Origin: JADHLJ01 sp038118725 | GTDB lineage: Bacteria > Pseudomonadota > Alphaproteobacteria > Thalassobaculales > Thalassobaculaceae | Assembly (NCBI GenBank): GCA_038118725.1 | Contig: JAYOIK010000004.1 | Location: forward strand, 34,016 to 98,015 | Length of the DNA: 64,000 nt | Reading direction: 5' to 3' | In this document: positions 33,595-42,715 of the stretch, piece after piece | How the letters are laid out: every line of letters begins with the position of its first letter | Position numbering within the stretch: the stretch's first letter is position 1 | Translations under genes and position numbers: made by a program | The notes under the pieces: model-generated | The model's database searches: none | Seen by the model: only the letters and a program-made list of their open reading frames with translations | Told to the model about the DNA's origin: nothing

Positions 33595-34690
33595 GTCCTT
33601 GCTGCCGGCGATTCTTCGGCAAATCCGGCGCGCCGGTCCGATGACCGTGGCCGAGTACATGGCCGAAGCCCTGCACAAGCGCGATGGCGGTTATTACGCC
33701 GCCGGTGATCCGTTCGGCGCCGGTGGAGATTTCGTGACCGCGCCGGAGATCTCTCAGATGTTCGGCGAGCTAATCGGTCTGTGGACGATCTCTACCTGGA
33801 TCGGCGCCGGCGCTCCGGAACCGGCTTGTCTGGTCGAGCTCGGCCCGGGGCGGGGAACCCTCATGGCCGACATGCTGCGCGCCATCGGCGGCGTGGTGGC
33901 GCCCGGAGAGGTGTTTCAGATTCACCTGGTGGAGTCCAACCCGAGCCTTCGAGCGATCCAGGCGGAGCGATTGGCGCCGCATCAACCCGTCTGGCATGAC
34001 GACATCTCAAGTCTGCCTGATTTGCCCTGGTTCCTGGTCGCCAATGAGTTTCTCGACGCCTTGCCGATCCGTCAACTGCGATGGACCGACGGCGCCTGGC
34101 GAGAATGCCTTGTCGTCGCCGACGAGGCTGGATGTGAACTTGCCTGGGGCGTCGAGCGCGCGGCATCCACGTTGGCCGGCCTGCTGCCATCGGATCTTCG
34201 GGACGGCGCCGAGGAAGGAGCAATGGCGGAACTGACGCTGGCCGGGAACGCGATTGTCGGCGATATCGCGCGCCATGTCGCCGAGCAAGGCGGGGCGGCT
34301 CTTTTCGTGGATTACGGTTCGGCGCGCGGGTCGCGCGGGAGTTCCTTGCAAGCGGTCCTGGAGCACCGCCGGGTTGATCCCTTGGCCGAGCCCGGTCTGG
34401 CGGATCTGTCCAGCCATGTCGACTTCTCCCAGACCCGCGCCATCGCCGAGGCCAATGGCGCGGCCTTCCGAGGGCCGGTTGATCAAGGCCGGTTCTTGTT
34501 TGAGCTGGGTATTCACGAACGGGCGACGGCGTTGAAGGGCGGGGCGTCACCCACGCAACGTCGCGACATAGACGCGGCGATGCGCCGCTTGATCGCGCCA
34601 TCGGAAATGGGCACCTTATTCAAGGTCGCGGCGCTGCTTCCGCCGGACGCCGAGGATCCACCAGGCTTCGGCTCACGCGGAGGCGGTTGA
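33587..34690 (+). CDS. MidA/NDUFAF7-type SAM-dependent methyltransferase
   Basis: A 367-residue class I methyltransferase of the MidA (DUF185) family; the mitochondrial member NDUFAF7 dimethylates an arginine of complex I. The motifs GDFVTAPEISQMFGELIG, VELGPGRGTLMADML and NEFLDALPIRQ are clear. Position between lgt and pgeF is the usual alphaproteobacterial order. It begins inside the end of lgt. Confidence 0.92.
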   Translation: MPESLLPAILRQIRRAGPMTVAEYMAEALHKRDGGYYAAGDPFGAGGDFVTAPEISQMFGELIGLWTISTWIGAGAPEPACLVELGPGRGTLMADMLRAIGGVVAPGEVFQIHLVESNPSLRAIQAERLAPHQPVWHDDISSLPDLPWFLVANEFLDALPIRQLRWTDGAWRECLVVADEAGCELAWGVERAASTLAGLLPSDLRDGAEEGAMAELTLAGNAIVGDIARHVAEQGGAALFVDYGSARGSRGSSLQAVLEHRRVDPLAEPGLADLSSHVDFSQTRAIAEANGAAFRGPVDQGRFLFELGIHERATALKGGASPTQRRDIDAAMRRLIAPSEMGTLFKVAALLPPDAEDPPGFGSRGGG

Positions 34691-34738
34691 GGCACACGGC
34701 GGCGATGACACGGCGGCGATGAGGGACACGAGGATCCA

Positions 34739-35503
34739 ATGATACAATTGGAAGACTTCGAGGGACGCGGTGTCCGGCATGCCTTCTTCACCCGTCGAGG
34801 CGGTGTCAGCACAGGTATCTACCATTCCCTTAATTGTGGGCTCGGCTCCGACGATGATCCCGACGCGGTTCGGGCCAATCGAGCGCGGGCCATGGCGGCG
34901 CTCGACCTGCCCGCCGATGCGCTCATCACTTGTCATCAGATCCATTCCGCCGAGGTCGCGGTCATCGACGCCGGCGCATTGCCGTCCCAGCCACCCCGGG
35001 TCGACGCTTTGGTCACCAGCAGTCCAGGCCTGGCGCTGGGTATCATGACGGCGGATTGCGGGCCGGTTCTTTTCGCGGATACAACCGATCGGGTCGTTGG
35101 CGCCGCCCATGCCGGTTGGCGCGGTGCCTTGGGCGGGGTGCTCGAGGCGACCGTGGAGGCGATGATCGACCAGGGCGCGCGGGCCGACAATATCATCACC
35201 GCCATCGGTCCGATGATCGGCCCGGATTCCTATGAGGTGGGGCCGGAGTTCCCCGCGCCGTTCCTGGAACAGGAAGCCGGCAACGGCGCCTATTTCAGGG
35301 CGGCGGAGCGCGAGGGCCACTTCCTTTTTGATCTGCCCGGCTATATCGGCGCGCGTCTGGCGCGGCTCGGCCTAGGCGATATCTTGAGGCTAGACGGCGA
35401 CACCTGTCGTGATCAGGCGAATTTCTTCAGCTATCGCCGTTCCACCCATCGTGGCGAGCCGGATTACGGTCGCATGCTTTCCACCATCGCCCTGGAGTCT
35501 TGA
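34739..35503 (+). CDS. pgeF: Peptidoglycan editing factor, laccase-domain protein
   Basis: A 254-residue multicopper-oxidase-unrelated 'laccase domain' protein (YfiH/PgeF), which removes wrongly incorporated serine from peptidoglycan precursors. CHQIHSAEV, IMTADCGPVLFAD and AAHAGWRGALGG give the His/Cys metal site. It is cotranscribed with midA, and the M24 peptidase starts 4 bases after its stop. Confidence 0.92.
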   Translation: MIQLEDFEGRGVRHAFFTRRGGVSTGIYHSLNCGLGSDDDPDAVRANRARAMAALDLPADALITCHQIHSAEVAVIDAGALPSQPPRVDALVTSSPGLALGIMTADCGPVLFADTTDRVVGAAHAGWRGALGGVLEATVEAMIDQGARADNIITAIGPMIGPDSYEVGPEFPAPFLEQEAGNGAYFRAAEREGHFLFDLPGYIGARLARLGLGDILRLDGDTCRDQANFFSYRRSTHRGEPDYGRMLSTIALES

Positions 35504-35507
35504 GGAT

Positions 35508-36659
35508 ATGGCCCTGCATTTCAGCCGCGAGGAATTCGCGACACGCCAAGCAAACGCGATCCGGCTCATGGAGGAGCGCGGCCTGGACGGGCTGTTGATC
35601 TTCAAGCAGGAGAGCATGTTCTATTTGACCGGATATGACACGTTCGGCTTCTGTTTTTTCCAATGCCTGTATCTGGGCGCCGATGGCCGGTTGATGTTGC
35701 TGACCCGGGCGCCGGACTTGCGTCAGGCGCAAAACACCAGCCTGATCGAGGATATTCGGATCTGGGTGGACGGGCACGGCGCGAACCCGGCCATGCAACT
35801 GCGCGACGTGCTCGCGGAGTTTAAAGCCGGGGGCGGCACTCTCGGCGTGGAATACGACACCTACGGCCTGACGGCCTATAACGGCATGCGGGTTCAGGCG
35901 GCGATGGATGGTTTCTGCGCCTTGACCGACGCCTCGGACCTGATCGGCGGCTTGCGCCTGGTCAAGAGCCCGGCCGAGATAGCCTTCGTGCGCCGCGCGG
36001 CGGAACTCGGAGACGCGGCGCTGGCCGAAGCCAACCGGATGGCGGGAGCGGGCGTCGATGAAGGCGAGATCCTAGCCGCCATGCAGGGCGCGGTGTTTCG
36101 CGGCGGCGGTGACTATGCCGGCAACGAGTTCATTATCGGCTCGGGACCGGACGCCCTCTTGTGCCGCTACTTTACCGGTCGCCGAGTGCTTGATCCCCAA
36201 GACCAGATGACCTTGGAGTTCGCCGGCGCGTATCGCCACTATCATGCCTGTCTGATGCGCACGATCGTGATCGGCGAGGCCTCGGACGTTCAGCGCGACA
36301 TGCATGACACCGCGCTCGAGGCACTCCAGGCCTGTCGCGACGCGTTGGTTCCAGGGCGGCCCATTGGCGAAGTATTCGACGCCCACGCGGCGGTGATGGA
36401 TCGGCGGGGTTACAGCCACGCGCGCATGAACGCCTGTGGCTATTCCCTCGGCGCGGTCTTCGCGCCGATCTGGATGGATATGCCGATGCTGTACAACGGC
36501 AATCCCGTCATCGCCGAGCCGGGGATGGTGTTCTTCCTGCATATGATCATGATGGATAGCGAAAAGGGCCTGGCCATGGCGCCCGGCGAGACGGTGTTGG
36601 TGACCGAAACCGGCAATGACAGGCTCTCCGCCGCTTCCCTCGAACTCGTGGTGGCCTGA
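35508..36659 (+). CDS. M24-family peptidase (Xaa-Pro peptidase / DoeA-like)
   Basis: A 383-residue pita-bread hydrolase. The N-terminal domain (QESMFYLTGYDTFGFCFFQC) precedes an M24 domain with RLVKSPAEIAFVRRA and GAYRHYHACLMRTIVIG. The usual metal-binding Asp/His/Glu set is only partly preserved, closer to creatinase and ectoine hydrolase DoeA than to true aminopeptidase P. The substrate is unknown. The ATG at 35508 lies 4 bases after the pgeF stop, so it is coupled. Confidence 0.82.
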   Translation: MALHFSREEFATRQANAIRLMEERGLDGLLIFKQESMFYLTGYDTFGFCFFQCLYLGADGRLMLLTRAPDLRQAQNTSLIEDIRIWVDGHGANPAMQLRDVLAEFKAGGGTLGVEYDTYGLTAYNGMRVQAAMDGFCALTDASDLIGGLRLVKSPAEIAFVRRAAELGDAALAEANRMAGAGVDEGEILAAMQGAVFRGGGDYAGNEFIIGSGPDALLCRYFTGRRVLDPQDQMTLEFAGAYRHYHACLMRTIVIGEASDVQRDMHDTALEALQACRDALVPGRPIGEVFDAHAAVMDRRGYSHARMNACGYSLGAVFAPIWMDMPMLYNGNPVIAEPGMVFFLHMIMMDSEKGLAMAPGETVLVTETGNDRLSAASLELVVA

Positions 36660-36670
36660 GGCTCGCGACA

Positions 36671-36739
36671 ATGCCGCATCTTTGGATTTTTCTCGCGGCG
36701 ATGATGCTCGGCGGGTTGGCTACATGCGTTTTGATCTGA
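36671..36739 (+). CDS. Candidate 22-residue leader or small membrane peptide
   Basis: ATG at 36671 follows GAGG by about 8 bases and encodes MPHLWIFLAAMMLGG then LATCVLI, a hydrophobic peptide ending in a lipobox-like LATC. It overlaps the start of the lipoprotein gene (ATG 36724) in another frame, so its translation could couple to that start. Coding status is uncertain. Confidence 0.4.
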   Translation: MPHLWIFLAAMMLGGLATCVLI

Positions 36740-37629
36740 GGCTGATCAATCCAAGGCTGGGCGCGGCGGTCGGCATCGTGCTTTTAATCGTCGGGTGCGG
36801 GCCGGTCCCACAGCCCTTTCAGCCGCCGGAATGGACGAAGAAACATAACGATTTCCTGCTCGCGCCCCTGAGCGCGGGGGTAGTGGTACGCGGTATCGAA
36901 GGACCAGTCGGCTGGGTCGGGGACGCCTTGACCGAAGCCATGGCCGAAGCGTTGCGGGAGCGGGGTATCGCGGCGGGGTCAACCTGGTCGAACCGGTTGT
37001 CCCTGGGCTTGTCGGGGAGTGGATATCAGGCCCTGCATCCGGACAAGCCGCCGGAATTGGTCATGACCTGGACGCTGATCGAACCCGATGGGGCGATTCG
37101 CGGGCGGCGCGAGATCCGCCTTACGCCGCCCGATGCTTTTTGGGAAGAACCGACGCCGGCGATGTTTCGCGACGTCGCCGAACGCAACGCCGAACAGGTG
37201 GTTTCCTGGATTGATCCGACCCGCCGGGAACGGACGCCGGAGATCGCCGATACCCCAAGCCTAGTCGTTCTGCCGATCGAGAGCGCTCCGGGCGATGGGG
37301 ACACGTCTCTTGCCCGCGCCGTTGACCTCGCGCTTCGGGCGGAGCGAATCCGAATCGTTGAAAAAGACCGGGCCGATTTGATCGTCACGCCGCGAATCGA
37401 GGTCGCGCCGGCGCCTGACCAGAGCGAGGATGTGAAATTGAGCTGGATTGTCTCCACGCCCGATGGCGTCGAGATCGGGCGAGTCGACCAGGAAAACAGA
37501 ATTCCGGAGGGTCAACTCGACGGGCGCTGGGGCGCGGTAGCCGTGGCGATCGCCGATGGAGCGGCCCAAGGCATCGCCGATCTGGCGAGGGCTTGGCGGG
37601 ACGCGCCGGCGGCTGTTCGGACTCAATAG
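36724..37629 (+). CDS. Lipoprotein of unknown function
   Basis: A 301-residue secreted lipoprotein: the signal peptide ends in LLIVGCG, so Cys would be lipidated, possibly by the Lgt encoded nearby. The mature part has mixed alpha/beta regions (LTEAMAEALRERGIAAG, then LARAVDLALRAERIRIVEKD) reminiscent of envelope proteins with a periplasmic binding or CsgG-like fold, but no family is certain. The ATG at 36724 is the first giving a proper signal peptide. Confidence 0.75.
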   Translation: MRFDLRLINPRLGAAVGIVLLIVGCGPVPQPFQPPEWTKKHNDFLLAPLSAGVVVRGIEGPVGWVGDALTEAMAEALRERGIAAGSTWSNRLSLGLSGSGYQALHPDKPPELVMTWTLIEPDGAIRGRREIRLTPPDAFWEEPTPAMFRDVAERNAEQVVSWIDPTRRERTPEIADTPSLVVLPIESAPGDGDTSLARAVDLALRAERIRIVEKDRADLIVTPRIEVAPAPDQSEDVKLSWIVSTPDGVEIGRVDQENRIPEGQLDGRWGAVAVAIADGAAQGIADLARAWRDAPAAVRTQ

Positions 37630-37750
37630 GCCTTGCGCCGCCGCGCGCCTCGCTGATAAAAGATCGGCGCGTGCCGACCAGGGGGGATCCGGGGAAGCGC
37701 GGGTAGCAAGGTCCAGGGCTGCAACGGACACGGGGCGGGCATTTCCAGGT

Positions 37751-38710
37751 ATGTCGACGAAGATTCTTGCCTGCAACAGCAACCGACCTCTCGCCGAGGC
37801 CATCTCCGCTTATATGAATCTGCCGCTGACCAAGGCGGATGTTCGACGGTTCTCCGACATGGAGGTTTTCGTCGAAATTCAAGAGAACGTGCGAGGCGAG
37901 GATGTGTTCGTCATCCAATCGACGTCGTTCCCGACCAATGACAATCTCATGGAGCTTCTGGTTGCGCTCGACGCGCTGAAGCGCGGCTCGGCCAACCGGA
38001 TCACCGCGGTCATCCCGTATTACGGCTATGCCCGCCAGGATCGCAAATCCGGCCCACGCACGCCGATCTCGGCCAAGCTGGTGGCCAATCTGATCACCGT
38101 CGCCGGCGCGCACCGGGTCGTGACCTTGGATCTTCACGCCGGACAGATCCAGGGCTTTTTCGATATCCCGACCGACAACCTTTTCGCCGCGCCCGTGTTC
38201 CACGCGGATATCCAGGAACGTTATGGCGACAAGTCCCTGGTGATCGTCTCGCCGGATGTCGGCGGCGTGGTGCGCGCCCGAGCCTTGGCCAAGAGCCTCG
38301 ACGCGGATCTCGCGATCATCGACAAGCGGCGCGAGCGCGCCGGGGTGTCCGAGGTGATGAACATCATCGGCGACGTCTCCGATAGGCACTGTATCCTCGT
38401 TGACGACATCGTTGATTCCGGTGGGACGCTTTGCAATGCCGCCGAGGCGTTGATGCAGGCGGGCGGCCTGTCCGTCGCGGCCTATATCAGCCATGGCGTG
38501 CTCTCGGGCGGCGCGGTGGCGCGGGTCACCGCCTCGCCGCTTACCGAACTGGTGACCACCGACAGCATCCAGGCGACCGAGGCGATGCGGGTTGCCCGGA
38601 ACATGCGCCAAATCAGTATCGCGCCGCTTTTGGGCGAGGCGATCATGCGGATCGCCGAAAGCCGATCGGTTTCGAGCCTGTTCAACTATACCGGCTCCGC
38701 CGACGATTAA
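37751..38710 (+). CDS. prs: Ribose-phosphate pyrophosphokinase
   Basis: A 319-residue enzyme making PRPP from ribose 5-phosphate and ATP, for nucleotide, His and Trp synthesis. Signatures: YYGYARQDRKSGPRTPISAK, VVTLDLHAGQIQGFFDIPTD and the PRPP loop CILVDDIVDSGGTL. The ATG at 37751 with CCAGGT just upstream matches other Prs starts; a longer frame upstream is unlike the family. The 121 bases before it should include its promoter. Confidence 0.97.
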   Translation: MSTKILACNSNRPLAEAISAYMNLPLTKADVRRFSDMEVFVEIQENVRGEDVFVIQSTSFPTNDNLMELLVALDALKRGSANRITAVIPYYGYARQDRKSGPRTPISAKLVANLITVAGAHRVVTLDLHAGQIQGFFDIPTDNLFAAPVFHADIQERYGDKSLVIVSPDVGGVVRARALAKSLDADLAIIDKRRERAGVSEVMNIIGDVSDRHCILVDDIVDSGGTLCNAAEALMQAGGLSVAAYISHGVLSGGAVARVTASPLTELVTTDSIQATEAMRVARNMRQISIAPLLGEAIMRIAESRSVSSLFNYTGSADD

Positions 38711-38748
38711 GCCGGGCCAGCTCGAATTTGGACTGGCAATAGCCCGGC
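38711..38748 (+). terminator. Possible terminator after prs
   Basis: GCCGGGC (38711-38717) and GCCCGGC (38742-38748) form a 7-bp stem right after the prs stop, with CCAG/CTGG able to pair inside the loop. Only A-rich sequence follows, with no T-run, so termination is not certain. Confidence 0.35.
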
Positions 38749-38852
38749 AAAACCACTAAAACCTGCCGCTTGCCATGCTTGAACGTATATTTCCGGCACC
38801 CCTGGAGGTCGGTTCAGGCATGGCGTCGAGTTATTCATCCTAGGAGAGAACA

Positions 38853-39518
38853 ATGGCCGATATCACGGTTATGGCCGCGACGGCGCGCGACAAGGTCGGT
38901 AAGGGGTCCGCCCGCGCGTCACGTCGCGAGGGAAATGTCCCCGCGGTTATCTATGGCGACGGCAAGCCGCCCCTGTCGATCACGATCGAACGCAAGCAAC
39001 TGGTTCGGGATCTGGAGACCGGTGGCTTCTTCACCACGATCTATGACGTTCAGGTCGACGGCACCGGCAACCGGGTCCTGCCGCGCGACGTGCAGCTGCA
39101 TCCGGTGACCGATATCCCGATGCATGTCGATTTCCTGCGCATTGGCGCGAACACGACGGTGGCTGTTGAAGTACCGGTGGAGTTCCTCAACGAAGACGAC
39201 TGCCCGGGCTTGCGCCAAGGCGGCGTGCTCAACGTTGTCCGCTACGCGGTCGAGGTTTCTTGTCGTCCCGACTTGATCCCGAACAGCATCGTGGTGGATC
39301 TGGCCGGCGCCGAGATGGGCGATAGCCTGCACATCTCCGCTGTGGAGTTGCCGGAGGGCGTGACGCCAACCATCACGGACCGCGACTTCACCATCGCCAC
39401 GATCGCCGCGCCGACGGTCATCGTCGACGAGGATCCGGACGCCGAAGAGGATGCGGACGGCGGCGGCGCTTCCGAGAGCGCCGACGCGGACGGCGGCGGC
39501 GAGGCCGAGGAAGACTAA
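38853..39518 (+). CDS. rplY: 50S ribosomal protein L25, Ctc-type long form
   Basis: A 221-residue 5S-rRNA-binding protein. The L25 domain (about 1-95; GKGSARASRREGNVPAVIYG) is followed by a TL5/CTC domain (about 100-190) and an acidic Asp/Glu/Gly-rich tail (EDPDAEEDADGGG). AGGAGAGAAC precedes the ATG. It is followed by a hairpin and then pth, the usual rplY-pth-ychF order. Confidence 0.95.
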   Translation: MADITVMAATARDKVGKGSARASRREGNVPAVIYGDGKPPLSITIERKQLVRDLETGGFFTTIYDVQVDGTGNRVLPRDVQLHPVTDIPMHVDFLRIGANTTVAVEVPVEFLNEDDCPGLRQGGVLNVVRYAVEVSCRPDLIPNSIVVDLAGAEMGDSLHISAVELPEGVTPTITDRDFTIATIAAPTVIVDEDPDAEEDADGGGASESADADGGGEAEED

Positions 39519-39557
39519 CCACCTCGTCCTGGTTGTTCTGGAATGCCAAGCGGATAA

Positions 39558-39591
39558 GCCGGAGTCCCGATGGGGCTCCGGCGCCGGTTTT
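39558..39591 (+). terminator. Rho-independent-like terminator between rplY and pth
   Basis: GCCGGAG (39558-39564) pairs with CTCCGGC (39576-39582), extended inward by CCC/GGG. A short TTTT follows at 39588-39591 after GCCGG. It may partly uncouple rplY from pth. Confidence 0.55.
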
Positions 39592-39618
39592 GAACGCCAA
39601 CCGCTCGGGGATCGATAG

Positions 39619-40293
39619 ATGTTCCTATTTGTCGGCTTGGGAAATCCGGGCCCGAAACACTCCGGACAGCGACACAATATCGGCTTCATGGCGGTGGACG
39701 AGATCGCGCGTCGGCATGGCTTCGGCCCTTTTCGGGCGCGTTTTCAAGGCATGATCAGCGAGGGATCGATCGCCGGACAGCAGGTGCGTCTGCTCAAACC
39801 CACAACCTTCATGAACGAATCCGGTCGGTCCGTCGGCGAGGCATCACGTTTTTTCAAGCTGCGCACCGGCCATATCTACACGTTCTACGATGACCTGGAT
39901 CTGAAAACTGGCAAGTGCCGGGTCAAGATCGGCGGCGGCGCCGGCGGTCACAACGGATTGCGCAGCCTGGACGCCCATATCGGCAAGGATTACTGGCGGG
40001 TGCGGCTGGGCATCGGACATCCTGGGCACAAGGACCGGGTTCTCGGCTATGTGCTGAAGGATTTCGCCAAGGAGGAACAATCCTCGTGGTTGCCGAAATT
40101 GCTGGACGCGGTCGCCGATGACGCCGGGCTTTTGGTTCAGGGCGAGGAAAACGCCTTCATGAGCCGGGTCTCCCACGCGGTCTTCCCGCCTCCGCCGAAA
40201 CAGCCGAAACCGCGAACGCCTTCGGTATCAGACGGTGGCGGAGAGCCTGGACAGGCGGGCGCGGACAATACTCAAACCAAACGAGAGAATTGA
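39619..40293 (+). CDS. pth: Peptidyl-tRNA hydrolase
   Basis: A 224-residue enzyme that frees tRNA from peptidyl-tRNA dropped by ribosomes. GLGNPGPKHSGQRHNIGFMA contains the catalytic His and an Asn contact; KPTTFMNESG and FYDDLDL follow as in family members, with GGGAGGHNGLRS. A basic, Pro-rich C-terminal extension (PPPPKQPKPRTP) is longer than in E. coli Pth. Three bases separate it from ychF. Confidence 0.96.
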   Translation: MFLFVGLGNPGPKHSGQRHNIGFMAVDEIARRHGFGPFRARFQGMISEGSIAGQQVRLLKPTTFMNESGRSVGEASRFFKLRTGHIYTFYDDLDLKTGKCRVKIGGGAGGHNGLRSLDAHIGKDYWRVRLGIGHPGHKDRVLGYVLKDFAKEEQSSWLPKLLDAVADDAGLLVQGEENAFMSRVSHAVFPPPPKQPKPRTPSVSDGGGEPGQAGADNTQTKREN

Positions 40294-40296
40294 TCA

Positions 40297-41400
40297 ATGG
40301 GTTTTAACTGCGGGATCGTCGGTCTGCCCAATGTGGGCAAGTCGACCTTGTTCAACGCTCTTACCTCGACCGCGGCGGCCGAAGCGGCGAATTATCCGTT
40401 TTGCACCATCGAGCCGAATACCGGACGGGTCGCGGTTCCCGATCCGAGATTGGACTCGATCGCCGGGCTCGCGAAGTCGGCCAAGGTGATCCCGACCCAG
40501 TTGGAGTTCGTTGATATCGCGGGGCTTGTTAGGGGCGCCAGCAAGGGCGAGGGGCTCGGCAACCAGTTTCTCGCGAATATCCGCGAAACCGACGCCATCG
40601 TTCATGTCCTCCGTTGTTTCGAGGACGGCAACATCACTCATGTCGATGGCTCGGTTGATCCGGTCCGCGACGCCGAAACCGTCGAGACCGAATTGATGCT
40701 CGCGGATCTTGAGAGCCTTGAACGCCGGGTGATACCGCTGGAGAAAAAGGTTCGCGGCGGCGACAAGGAGGCCAAGGCACAGCTGGAGGTCATGCAACGG
40801 GTTCTGGAGGTGCTGCGCGAAGGCTTGCCGGCCCGCTCGATCACCGATTGGAGCAAGGCAGAGGCGCCGATCGCCCGAGGCCTCAACATGTTGTCCGACA
40901 AGCCGATCCTCTATGTCTGCAATGTCGAGGAAGACAATGCCGGCACCGGCAATGCCTTTAGCGAGGCCGTGGCCGCCAAGGCGGCGGCCGAGGGCGCGGA
41001 ATGCGTGGTAATCTCCGCCGCGATCGAACAGGAAATCTCGCAACTCGGCTCGGCCGAGGAGAAGACGGAGTTTCTGGAAACCCTCGGCCTGGAGGAGGCC
41101 GGGCTCACGCGCGTAATCCGCGCCGGCTACAAGCTTCTTGGTTTGCTGACCTTCTTTACCGCGGGCCCGAAGGAAACCCGCGCCTGGACCATCACCCAGG
41201 GCTCCAAGGCGCCGCGGGCCGCGGGCGCGATCCATACCGATTTCGAGCGCGGTTTTATCCGCGCCGAGACCATCGCCTTCGATGACTATGTGAGCCTGGG
41301 CGGTGAACAGGCCGCCAAGGATGCCGGACGGATGCGCTCGGAAGGCTCCGAATATCTGGTCCAGGATGGTGACGTGCTGTTGTTCCGCTTCAACGTTTAG
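40297..41400 (+). CDS. ychF: Redox-regulated ATPase YchF
   Basis: A 367-residue Obg-family P-loop protein that prefers ATP over GTP. The Walker A is GLPNVGKST, G3-like DIAGLVRGASKGEGLGNQFL follows, and NVEE replaces the GTP-specific NKxD, as in YchF. The C-terminal TGS domain ends RSEGSEYLVQDGDVLLFRFN. It is tightly coupled to pth. Confidence 0.96.
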   Translation: MGFNCGIVGLPNVGKSTLFNALTSTAAAEAANYPFCTIEPNTGRVAVPDPRLDSIAGLAKSAKVIPTQLEFVDIAGLVRGASKGEGLGNQFLANIRETDAIVHVLRCFEDGNITHVDGSVDPVRDAETVETELMLADLESLERRVIPLEKKVRGGDKEAKAQLEVMQRVLEVLREGLPARSITDWSKAEAPIARGLNMLSDKPILYVCNVEEDNAGTGNAFSEAVAAKAAAEGAECVVISAAIEQEISQLGSAEEKTEFLETLGLEEAGLTRVIRAGYKLLGLLTFFTAGPKETRAWTITQGSKAPRAAGAIHTDFERGFIRAETIAFDDYVSLGGEQAAKDAGRMRSEGSEYLVQDGDVLLFRFNV

Positions 41401-41502
41401 CGGTTTCGCCCAACCGCGCCGATCGTTGTCAGTCCCTTGTCCTCGGGGTAAAAACAGCCATGGCAGGCATTCGAGCCGAGGCATTCAGCGGGGAACGGAC
41501 AG

Positions 41503-42171
41503 ATGGGCGAGACACTTAATCTAACGGCGGCGGACGGACAGAAATTCACGGCTTACCTGGCGCAGCCCAGCGGTACGCCGAAGGGCGGGGTCGTGGTCAT
41601 TCAGGAAATTTTCGGCGTCAACTCGCATATTCGCGGCGTCGCCGACGAATACGCCGCCCAGGGATATCTCGCCATCGCGCCGGCCCTGTTCGATCGCATT
41701 GAGCCGGGGCTTGAGCTTGGCTATGAGCAGGATGACATAACCGCCGGTATCGGCCACAAGAACACCTGCGGCAATGACGATCCGATGAACGAGATCGCGG
41801 CGGCCCTCGACGTGGTCAAATCCGCCGGAAAGGTCGGCGTGGTCGGCTATTGCTGGGGCGGCGCGCTGACCTGGCTCGCGGCCTGCAAGATCGATGGTTT
41901 CGCGGCGGCGTCATCCTATTACGGCGGCGGTATCGGCGGCATGGTGGACCTGACGCCGAAATGCCCGACGATTTTTCATTTCGGTGAAGAGGATCACGCG
42001 ATCCCGATGGATGAAGTCGGCAAGGTGAAGGACGCGCATCCCGGTTGCCCGGTCCATGTCTATCCCGCCGGTCATGGCTTCAATTGCGAGCAACGTGGCA
42101 GCTATCACCCGGAAAGCCGCAAGATCGCCTTAGAGCGCACCCTGGACCTGTTCGGCAAGCATGTGGGGTAG
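41503..42171 (+). CDS. Dienelactone hydrolase family protein
   Basis: A 222-residue alpha/beta hydrolase. The nucleophile is the cysteine of GYCWGG, with Asp in FGEEDHAIP and His in GHGFNCEQRGSYH, the dienelactone hydrolase triad. Aromatic-ring-cleavage hydrolysis is the family reaction, but no other such genes are here, so another ester may be used. It stands alone after ychF. Confidence 0.9.
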   Translation: MGETLNLTAADGQKFTAYLAQPSGTPKGGVVVIQEIFGVNSHIRGVADEYAAQGYLAIAPALFDRIEPGLELGYEQDDITAGIGHKNTCGNDDPMNEIAAALDVVKSAGKVGVVGYCWGGALTWLAACKIDGFAAASSYYGGGIGGMVDLTPKCPTIFHFGEEDHAIPMDEVGKVKDAHPGCPVHVYPAGHGFNCEQRGSYHPESRKIALERTLDLFGKHVG

Positions 42172-42200
42172 GCCGACGATTGGTAGGACTTGGTGGGCGG

Positions 42201-42659
42201 TTAAACGCCCGCTAGTTCCGCCAGTCTTTCTCGCGCCTCGGTGAAGCTAGGCCGCAATAGCGCGCTTTGCTCGAAGCAAAACTTTGCCTTGTCGTATTTC
42301 TCGACCCGGTTGAACACATCGCCCAGGCCATACCAAGATTCGGCGTCGTAAGGGTCGAGATAGATCGCCTTGTTGAGGGCCGAGACCGCCGCCTGCCACC
42401 ATCCCGCCTCGGCGCAGACCTTGCCGAGCTGGCGCTGGTATTGCGCGCTATCGGGCTCGATGGAGACGCATTTGCCCGAAAGCTCGGCGGCTTCCTGATA
42501 GCGTCCACCCTGATAGGCAAGGATGCTTTTCACATGAAGTGAGCGCGCGTCGAGGGGCTTGCCACGCGTGACAAGCTTGTAGAGGGCTTCGAGGCGCGCC
42601 GTTCCCAGGTTGACCACCCGACCGCGACCCGGCCTCGTTGTTGGGGGCTCGATGCTCAC
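42201..42659 (-). CDS. TPR-repeat protein
   Basis: A 152-residue soluble helical protein with about three TPR units (SILAYQGGRYQEAAELSGKC; AGWWQAAVSALNKAIYLDPY; YDKAKFCFEQSALLRPSFTE). It likely mediates protein contacts. No partner is indicated; it converges with the dienelactone hydrolase gene. Confidence 0.8.
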   Translation of the reverse strand: MSIEPPTTRPGRGRVVNLGTARLEALYKLVTRGKPLDARSLHVKSILAYQGGRYQEAAELSGKCVSIEPDSAQYQRQLGKVCAEAGWWQAAVSALNKAIYLDPYDAESWYGLGDVFNRVEKYDKAKFCFEQSALLRPSFTEARERLAELAGV

Positions 42660-42715
42660 ATCCGGAGCTTAACAAGGAGCCGTGGTCGAGGCCACCTGAA
42701 AGCCTCGCCTTCCTG

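Noticed and set aside
38770..38791. Possible rplY promoter (TTGCCA ... TATATT)
   Set aside because: The two boxes are only 10 bases apart, too close for sigma-70.
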